From NCBI GenBank assembly GCA_003567075.1, contig PXAU01000157.1, forward strand, positions 1 to 11,495: DNA of 11,495 nt, in the 5' to 3' direction. The notes beneath the pieces were generated by a model. That model was not told where the DNA came from, did not search any database, and saw only the letters and a program-made list of their open reading frames with translations. Both the position numbers and the translations under genes were made by a program. The stretch is from Trueperaceae bacterium (GTDB lineage: Bacteria > Deinococcota > Deinococci > Deinococcales > Trueperaceae). Positions within the stretch are counted from its first letter, which is position 1; each line of letters opens with the position of its first letter. Shown here piece by piece: positions 8,015-11,495 of the stretch.

Positions 8015-9496
8015 CTACCTCAGACGGACCTGGCGGCACTCGGCCGGTGGCCGAATCTCGCTGGCGCCGGAGTCGAAGAGGATCTTCTGCTGCTCGCAGG
8101 CGATCCACTCGAGGGTGTTCATGGCGTCGTCGATCTCGCCGGACGCGAAGGCGTGCCAGGCTTCCTGCTGGGTGGACAGCAGCTGCGCGTAGGTGGGCTC
8201 GCGGTAGAAGTCGCGCGCGTTGTCGTCCTGGAGCATGAACTTGAAGGCGCGGTTCCACGGCTTCATGTCTTCGTAATCGGGGTGGTTGAGGGTAGCCGCA
8301 TCGGAGGGGCTGCCACCACGGCGGGCGTACTCCATCTGCGTCTCGGGCAGGTACCACCAGCGCATGAAGTCGATCGCGACCCGCATCTGCTCGGGGGTGT
8401 TGAAGGCGTTGATGACCCACGGCTGACCGCCGACGTTGTAGAGCCGGTTGAAGCTGCCGTCGTCCTGGATCAGACCAGGAGGAGGCACGACCATCACGTC
8501 GAACTCCTCTGGCAGGTCCTCGGGGATCATCGCCGGGCCCACGGCGGCCCACTGCTGGGCGCTGAAGACCTGGCCGGCCGTGAAGAGGTCGATGATCTCG
8601 GCGATGCCGAAGTTGATCGCCCCGGGCGGCATGTACTGCTGCCAGGCACGGTTTATCTCCATGGCGCGCGCGTTGACCTCGCTGTTGAGGATGCCGTAGA
8701 CCCTGTTCTCGTCCTCGAAGTCGCCGATGTCTCCACCGAGCGAGAACATGAACGGGTACATCCACATGCTGAGAAAGTCGTACTCGCGCGAGTACTGGAA
8801 CGCGTGCCCGTACAGGCCCTCGTCGGGCCGGGTGAAGAAGGCGGCGATGTCTTCGAACTCGCCGTATGACATCTCCAGGAAGTCCTCGTAGTCGTACGGG
8901 AGCTCGCGGCCGTGCTCCTCGAGGAAGGCGGCGCGTTCGGCCTCGTCGTGCAGCATGTCGCGGCGCACGAACATCACGACCACGTCACCAGCTTGGGGGA
9001 AGCCCCAGCGGATGCCGCTGTACATCGGGTACTCCTGGTAACCGACACCGACGATCTCGGAGTACCACTCGATGTCGAGCTCCGGGTGCTCCTCGATGAT
9101 CTCGTCGACGTTGACGATCCAGCCGGGCTCGGAGAGCGCCCCGAGCCACTGGCTGTCGCTGATGATGATGTTGTACTCGTTCGAGCGAGTCGCGAGCGAC
9201 GCGGCAGCGCGCTGGAAGAGCGCGGCGAAGGGTGCGGCGTCGAAGGTGAAGGTAACGTCGTAGCCGTATTCCTCGAGCGCGAACGGCTTGAAGAGGTCGT
9301 TGGCCATCTCAGCACCCAAGCTGCTGGGCACCCAGCCTCCGATGCCGAGGATGGTCATATCGATCGATTCGCCCTCGAGCGGATGGGCCTCTTGTGCCAC
9401 CGAGGTGGAGAGGGCCATGACCGCTCCGAGCAGCAGGCACAGCGCGAGCCGGCTGCTGAGCCGCGACCAAGTCCAAAGTGATGTGCGGGTACTCAT
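8015..9496 (-). CDS. Extracellular solute-binding protein of the ABC importer
   Basis: Periplasmic receptor, 493 residues, family 1-type carbohydrate-binding protein. The N-terminus is a Sec signal: basic start with Arg4, Arg12 and Arg16, hydrophobic core 17-29, and likely cleavage after Ser-Val-Ala at residue 34, before QEAHP. No lipobox is present (the LALC at 17-20 lies inside the core), so the mature protein is probably soluble in a periplasm. The mature chain is acidic and has only two cysteines, 467 and 487, a possible C-terminal disulfide. The segment around FEDIAAFFTRPDEGLYGH resembles a similar stretch I recall in rhizobial GlpV. The ATG at 9496 was chosen because AAGGAGA lies just upstream; the in-frame ATG at 9526 would add ten residues before the signal. 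As first gene of the operon it is likely expressed most strongly. Confidence 0.9.
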   Translation of the reverse strand: MSTRTSLWTWSRLSSRLALCLLLGAVMALSTSVAQEAHPLEGESIDMTILGIGGWVPSSLGAEMANDLFKPFALEEYGYDVTFTFDAAPFAALFQRAAASLATRSNEYNIIISDSQWLGALSEPGWIVNVDEIIEEHPELDIEWYSEIVGVGYQEYPMYSGIRWGFPQAGDVVVMFVRRDMLHDEAERAAFLEEHGRELPYDYEDFLEMSYGEFEDIAAFFTRPDEGLYGHAFQYSREYDFLSMWMYPFMFSLGGDIGDFEDENRVYGILNSEVNARAMEINRAWQQYMPPGAINFGIAEIIDLFTAGQVFSAQQWAAVGPAMIPEDLPEEFDVMVVPPPGLIQDDGSFNRLYNVGGQPWVINAFNTPEQMRVAIDFMRWWYLPETQMEYARRGGSPSDAATLNHPDYEDMKPWNRAFKFMLQDDNARDFYREPTYAQLLSTQQEAWHAFASGEIDDAMNTLEWIACEQQKILFDSGASEIRPPAECRQVRLR

Positions 9497-9500
9497 ACGT

Positions 9501-9507
9501 TCTCCTT
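9501..9507 (-). promoter_or_regulatory. Ribosome binding site of the binding-protein gene
   Basis: The minus strand reads AAGGAGA followed by ACGT and the ATG at 9494-9496. It selects this start over the in-frame ATG ten codons upstream. Confidence 0.7.
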
Positions 9508-9860
9508 CACGAGGACTGTCATGCATCAGATCCGCGTTTCCGAGGTGCGCGCAGGCCCAGCCGGACTACCTGTCAGTACCGTCGCCGAGACGCTGCCAGC
9601 CGGAATCATCGTTCATGATGCACGAGGCGTGACGGGGCCGAACGCCTGCGGTTGGACTGCCCGGACACTCCGAGCGGTTCACCCCACACGACGCCGGGAC
9701 GTGCCATCTCGTGCTCTCTCACCTCCTCTCCACGGCTCCTGTGCCAGATGACGGTCGGTCGCAGGCGGCGTTCATGCCTCACGGTGCAGCGACCGCTGTT
9801 CGCCATCGAGACACCGACCCGTGCGCAGCACTTGTCAGCGCTGGATGTCATTCGATAAGG

Positions 9861-9889
9861 AGTATAGCCTGGCCGTGCACCGCCTTCAA
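9861..9889 (-). promoter_or_regulatory. Promoter of the ABC importer operon
   Basis: On the minus strand the -35 is TTGAAG (9889-9884) and the -10 is TATACT (9866-9861), separated by exactly 17 bases. They match the sigma-70 consensus at 4/6 and 5/6 positions. Transcription would start near 9854 and run toward the binding-protein gene, leaving a leader of about 360 bases. This AT-containing box stands out in a GC-rich intergenic region. Confidence 0.6.
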
Positions 9890-9972
9890 CACCTACGGCG
9901 CTCGCCGATACAACGGGGTAGCGCCATCAGACGGTGCGCCAAGAGCTGACCGATCGTGCGTCGATGCAGACA

Positions 9973-9998
9973 GCTGACGTTAGCGCTATGCCATCAGC
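9973..9998. promoter_or_regulatory. Palindromic candidate operator upstream of importer promoter
   Basis: TAGCGCTA (9981-9988) is a perfect 8-bp palindrome flanked by GCTGA (9973-9977) and TCAGC (9994-9998). It lies about 85 bp upstream of the -35 box. A related GTAGCGCCATCAG occurs at 9919-9931. An activator or repressor site is possible, but no regulator gene is present to match it. Confidence 0.2.
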
Positions 9999-10171
9999 AC
10001 CGCACAAACGATAGCCGATCCGTCTCTGCACGGAACGCGTGGCGCGGCTCGTGACTGCCCCAGTCGCATCCGTGAGTACACGAACGACGGCCGTGCGAGT
10101 ACAACGCGTTCAGGAGTCCCAGGCTTGGTCGTCAGCAGCGACAAGACGCACGCAGGGCGCCGCGCGAGCCG

Positions 10172-10177
10172 TAAAAT
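10172..10177 (+). promoter_or_regulatory. Candidate -10 element of tRNA-Leu
   Basis: TAAAAT (5/6 match to TATAAT) ends 11 bases before the first tRNA base, with a start point predicted a few bases before the tRNA. No good -35 is seen at 16-18 bp spacing, so the assignment rests on position and the -10 alone. Confidence 0.35.
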
Positions 10178-10188
10178 GGTCTACCCGC

Positions 10189-10275
10189 GCCGGGATGGCG
10201 GAATCGGTAGACGCAGCAGACTTAAAATCTGCCGCCCTCAGGGGCATGCGGGTTCGAGCCCCGCTCCCGGCACCA
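10189..10275 (+). tRNA. tRNA-Leu (anticodon UAA)
   Basis: An 87-base class II tRNA. The acceptor stem is GCCGGGA (10189-10195) with TCCCGGC (10265-10271), followed by discriminator A and an encoded CCA. The anticodon arm is GCAGA, loop CTTAAAA, TCTGC, giving TAA at 10223-10225. A long variable arm (CGCCCTCAGGGGC) precedes the T arm GCGGG-TTCGAGC-CCCGC. The long arm together with anticodon UAA identifies leucine, reading UUA and probably UUG. Confidence 0.97.
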
Positions 10276-10277
10276 CC

Positions 10278-10318
10278 TGCGCCTCGCTCAGGACGCTACC
10301 TGCGGTCCAGCGAGCGCA
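10278..10318 (+). terminator. Imperfect hairpin just after tRNA-Leu
   Basis: TGCGC and TCGCT (10278-10288, one bulged C) pair with AGCGAGCGCA (10309-10318). After a CA bulge, GGAC (10291-10294) pairs with GTCC (10305-10308), closing a 10-base loop. It begins three bases after the CCA end and could stop tRNA transcription or guide 3' processing. No T-run follows. Confidence 0.4.
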
Positions 10319-10325
10319 TGCTAGC

Positions 10326-10354
10326 TTGCCATTACCGCGTGCGGTGCGTATCGT
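10326..10354 (+). promoter_or_regulatory. Promoter candidate for the three small membrane-protein genes
   Basis: TTGCCA (10326-10331, 5/6 match) and TATCGT (10349-10354, 4/6 match) are separated by 17 bases. A start near 10361 would give a leader of about 78 bases before the ATG at 10439. The -10 is weak, so confidence is limited. Confidence 0.4.
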
Positions 10355-10424
10355 TCGTGCAGTCGTTGCACGGCCGGCGTTGTTTCGCGACACGCGCCCG
10401 GCGCCGCCGCCCGATCGCGCACGC

Positions 10425-10432
10425 GGGGGAGG
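10425..10432 (+). promoter_or_regulatory. Ribosome binding site of the DUF883-type gene
   Basis: GGGGGAGG lies six bases before the ATG at 10439 and supports that start. Confidence 0.6.
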
Positions 10433-10438
10433 CATATC

Positions 10439-10777
10439 ATGGCCGACGCCGATCTTCAGAAGGAACTCACCGCGTTGAAGCAGGAAGTCACCAGGCTGCA
10501 GGGTGAAGTGAAGTCGTTAGGTGAGGACAGCGGCAAGGTCGCCAAGCAGGCGAGCGATACCGCGAAGGAGGCGACCGCCACAGCGTTGGCGAAGCTGGAA
10601 CAGGAAGCCCAGAAGCTGATGGAAGGCCTGCGAGAGGCCGGTGCTGGCGCCGTGAAGACCGGTGAGGACACCATCGCCGGCGCCCAGGACACCATCCAGG
10701 AGCGCCCCTTCGTGAGTGCCGCCGCGGCGCTGGGCATCGGTTTCGTGCTCGGCATGCTGATCAACCGCCGGGGGTAG
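10439..10777 (+). CDS. DUF883 (ElaB/YqjD-like) C-tail-anchored membrane protein
   Basis: A 112-residue protein with an amphipathic, probably coiled-coil N-terminal region (about residues 5-65, rich in Lys, Glu, Ala and Thr). The C-terminal segment is ERPFVSAAAALGIGFVLGML, followed by INRRG (88-112). The glycine-zipper-like helix preceded by Glu-Arg-Pro and ended by Arg-Arg is the hallmark of the DUF883 family. In E. coli, YqjD and ElaB anchor to the inner membrane by this tail and bind ribosomes in stationary phase. Whether that holds in this organism is inference. The gene starts a compact set of three small membrane-protein genes and ends four bases before the next. Family assignment is good; role is uncertain. 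Confidence 0.85.
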   Translation: MADADLQKELTALKQEVTRLQGEVKSLGEDSGKVAKQASDTAKEATATALAKLEQEAQKLMEGLREAGAGAVKTGEDTIAGAQDTIQERPFVSAAAALGIGFVLGMLINRRG

Positions 10778-10781
10778 GGCG

Positions 10782-11096
10782 ATGATGCAGCACGTCGTGG
10801 GCATGCTGCTCGCTCTGATCGAGCTCCTCGAGGCGGAGGCGGAGCGGCTGAACGCGAACGTGCGCCGGTTGATCGTCGAGGGCGCGTTCGCCCTCGTCGC
10901 TGCCAGTGCAGCCGGGGGGTTGCTCGTGGTTGGCAGCGCCTTCGTGATCTGGGCGTTCTTCACGGCGCTGCGTACCGCGCTCGGCGAAGCCTGGGCGGCG
11001 CTGATCGTGGGCGTCGTGGTGTGGATTCTGGTAGGAGGTGCGATGTGGCTGTTGTCCGGGCGGATCAAGCGGGCGAGACAGCGGAAGCCCGCGTAG
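10782..11096 (+). CDS. YqjE/phage-holin-3-6-like two-helix membrane protein
   Basis: A 104-residue protein with a short amphipathic N-terminus (LIELLEAEAERLNANVRRL), two hydrophobic helices (about 33-60 and 69-91) and a basic tail (GRIKRARQRK). This layout fits the YqjE/DUF1469 or holin-3-6 group, which commonly follows DUF883 genes; despite the holin label these are usually chromosomal housekeeping membrane proteins, not lysis proteins. The start is the first of two adjacent ATGs (10782, 10785), with GGGGGTAGGG overlapping the end of the upstream gene as a modest ribosome site. It probably depends on translation of the DUF883 gene. Its last 52 bases also encode the start of the next gene. 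The biochemical function is unknown. Confidence 0.8.
   Translation: MMQHVVGMLLALIELLEAEAERLNANVRRLIVEGAFALVAASAAGGLLVVGSAFVIWAFFTALRTALGEAWAALIVGVVVWILVGGAMWLLSGRIKRARQRKPA
11033..11039 (+). promoter_or_regulatory. Internal ribosome binding site deciding the third gene's start
   Basis: AGGAGGT lies inside the YqjE-like coding sequence, five bases before the GTG at 11045. It is the best ribosome site in this gene set and selects 11045 over the GTG at 11021. Confidence 0.65.
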
Positions 11097-11374
11097 CCGC
11101 TGCCAAGCTGCGGCTGATGCAGGCGGCGCGTGACGCGGACCGACCTCCAGCCTTGGTCAGCGCCTCGGCCTCGCTCTTGCGCGATCACCCGTGGCGCGGC
11201 GTCGCCATCGCCTTCGCGGCAGGCGTCGTCTTGGGGCTGGCGCCGCAACGGACCATGGCGCGCCTCGGGCCCCTGATCGGTCCGCTGATCCGCAACCTGC
11301 CCCTCGCCGCGGCGCTCGCCAACCCAGCCGCGAGCGACGGTGGGCAGCAGCCTACGCCCTCAGGGAGGCGCTAG
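11045..11374 (+). CDS. Small one-helix membrane protein, third gene of yqjDEK-like set
   Basis: A 109-residue protein. The N-terminal 45 residues are charged and Ala-rich (AEARVAAAKLRLMQAARD). One hydrophobic glycine-containing helix (about 50-66) follows the sequence RDHPWRG, which resembles the tail anchor of DUF883 proteins, and a Pro/Gly/Ser-rich C-terminus ends in GRR. The start is GTG 11045, five bases after an AGGAGGT, overlapping the previous gene by 52 bases in another frame. No start codon fits nearer to the upstream stop. Its position as third gene parallels yqjK of enterobacteria, but I do not claim homology. A role in the envelope alongside its neighbours is inferred from context only. 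Confidence 0.7.
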   Translation: MAVVRADQAGETAEARVAAAKLRLMQAARDADRPPALVSASASLLRDHPWRGVAIAFAAGVVLGLAPQRTMARLGPLIGPLIRNLPLAAALANPAASDGGQQPTPSGRR

Positions 11375-11392
11375 CGACCGCCCCCTCCTAAC

Positions 11393-11404
11393 GCCCACGT
11401 GGGC
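11393..11404. repeat. 12-bp perfect palindrome after the small-gene set
   Basis: GCCCACGTGGGC is a loopless palindrome 19 bases after the last stop codon, close to the large hairpin. It could be a protein-binding site or chance in GC-rich sequence. Confidence 0.25.
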
Positions 11405-11412
11405 ATGCTAGG

Positions 11413-11448
11413 CGAAGCGCCCGTGCGCGGTGGCGCACGGGCGCTTCG
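11413..11448. terminator. Perfect 16-bp hairpin between converging genes
   Basis: CGAAGCGCCCGTGCGC (11413-11428) and GCGCACGGGCGCTTCG (11433-11448) form a perfect 16-bp stem with a GGTG loop. It lies between the plus-strand gene set and the minus-strand tRNA, whose CCA end is three bases away. It probably ends transcription from both sides, although there is no T-run on either strand. Confidence 0.6.
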
Positions 11449-11451
11449 AGA

Positions 11452-11495
11452 TGGTAGCGATGGACGGGCTCGAACCGTCGACCTCACGATTATGA
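11452..11495 (-). tRNA. tRNA with anticodon CAU, 3' half (tRNA-Met, elongator type likely)
   Basis: Only the 3' portion is inside the window. Reading the minus strand from the edge, CAT anticodon bases (11494-11492) are followed by AA and the stem strand TCGTG, then AGGTC, the T arm GACGG-TTCGAGC-CCGTC, acceptor strand CATCGCT, discriminator A and encoded CCA. The anticodon stem lacks the three C residues expected in initiator tRNA, which favours elongator Met. A tRNA-Ile that reads AUA after lysidine modification also carries CAU and cannot be excluded without the 5' half. Confidence 0.88.

Larger units (their letters stand above)
9497..10188. other. Gene-poor region: operon leader and upstream control region
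   Basis: No convincing protein-coding gene is seen in these 692 bases; the short open frames on both strands lack recognisable content. The left part (9497 to about 9854) would be the untranslated leader of the importer operon. It contains possible alternative base pairings (9625-9650 with 9760-9767) and a strong ribosome-site-like AGGAGGTGA (minus strand, 9719-9727) before a 33-codon frame. The part right of the promoter (9890-10000) holds imperfect repeats and a palindrome that could bind a regulator. The far right leads into tRNA-Leu. Confidence 0.6.

Noticed and set aside
9606..9851. 81-codon minus-strand frame in the leader as a full gene
   Set aside because: It would begin only a few bases after the predicted transcription start without a ribosome site, and its composition is not gene-like. 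Only the shorter internal frame is kept as a speculative finding.
10189..10438. tRNA-Leu as an integration site of a genomic island
   Set aside because: No duplicated tRNA 3' end or integrase is visible in the window.
10039..10506. 155-codon frame covering tRNA-Leu
   Set aside because: It runs through the tRNA and contains its translated sequence (SVDAADLKSAALRG); the tRNA is certain.
10782..11096. Phage holin / prophage remnant
   Set aside because: Despite the holin family label, there is no lysin, integrase or other phage gene, and the neighbour is DUF883, matching the chromosomal yqjDE pattern.
10316..11411. Shared 9-mer GCATGCTAG near both tRNA-flanking hairpins (10316-10324 and 11403-11411) as an element boundary repeat
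   Set aside because: Too short, not at matching positions relative to the hairpins, and no mobile gene lies between.

Overview
The window is GC-rich, densely packed bacterial chromosome. It carries a glycerol-use region on the left and a small membrane-protein cassette between two tRNA genes on the right. Encoded CCA ends on both tRNAs, frequent GTG starts, 4-base stop/start overlaps and a soluble (non-lipoprotein) solute-binding protein suggest a high-GC bacterium with two membranes. A Deinococcota/Trueperales-like organism is one possibility, but this is inference and no taxonomic marker gene is present.

Left part (1-2354, plus strand): the 3' half of glycerol kinase glpK runs through a GTGA overlap into a complete aerobic glycerol-3-phosphate dehydrogenase, glpD. 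Together they convert glycerol to glycerol-3-phosphate and then to dihydroxyacetone phosphate. Facing them (9496 down to 2486, minus strand) is a seven-gene run: solute-binding protein, two permeases, a 94-residue membrane protein, two different ABC ATPases and a PfkB-family kinase. Gene content and several ATPase peculiarities resemble the GlpSTPQUV glycerol ABC importer described in rhizobia. The likely model is ABC-driven glycerol uptake feeding GlpK and GlpD. The PfkB kinase, and a small membrane protein that does not look like the usual GlpU, leave room for a different polyol or sugar substrate.

The two ATPases appear to be complementary degenerates. One lacks the LSGGQ signature. The other lacks the catalytic glutamate and the switch histidine. 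A heterodimer would therefore have one complete and one dead ATP site. This is the most interesting molecular point in the window.

The operon has a well-spaced promoter (-35 TTGAAG, 17 bp, -10 TATACT) about 360 bp upstream of its first gene. This gives a long leader with possible alternative pairings. A strong stem-loop separates the binding-protein gene from the permeases, where differential expression is common. A hairpin lies between the converging ends of glpD and the kinase gene.

Right part (10189-11495): tRNA-Leu(UAA), a hairpin, a promoter candidate, then three small plus-strand genes: a DUF883 (ElaB/YqjD-like) protein, a YqjE/holin-like two-helix protein, and a third one-helix protein that starts inside the second gene. 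This resembles the yqjDEK arrangement of enterobacteria. A perfect 16-bp hairpin separates them from a partial, oppositely directed tRNA with anticodon CAU at the window edge. I found no mobile element, CRISPR array or integrase.
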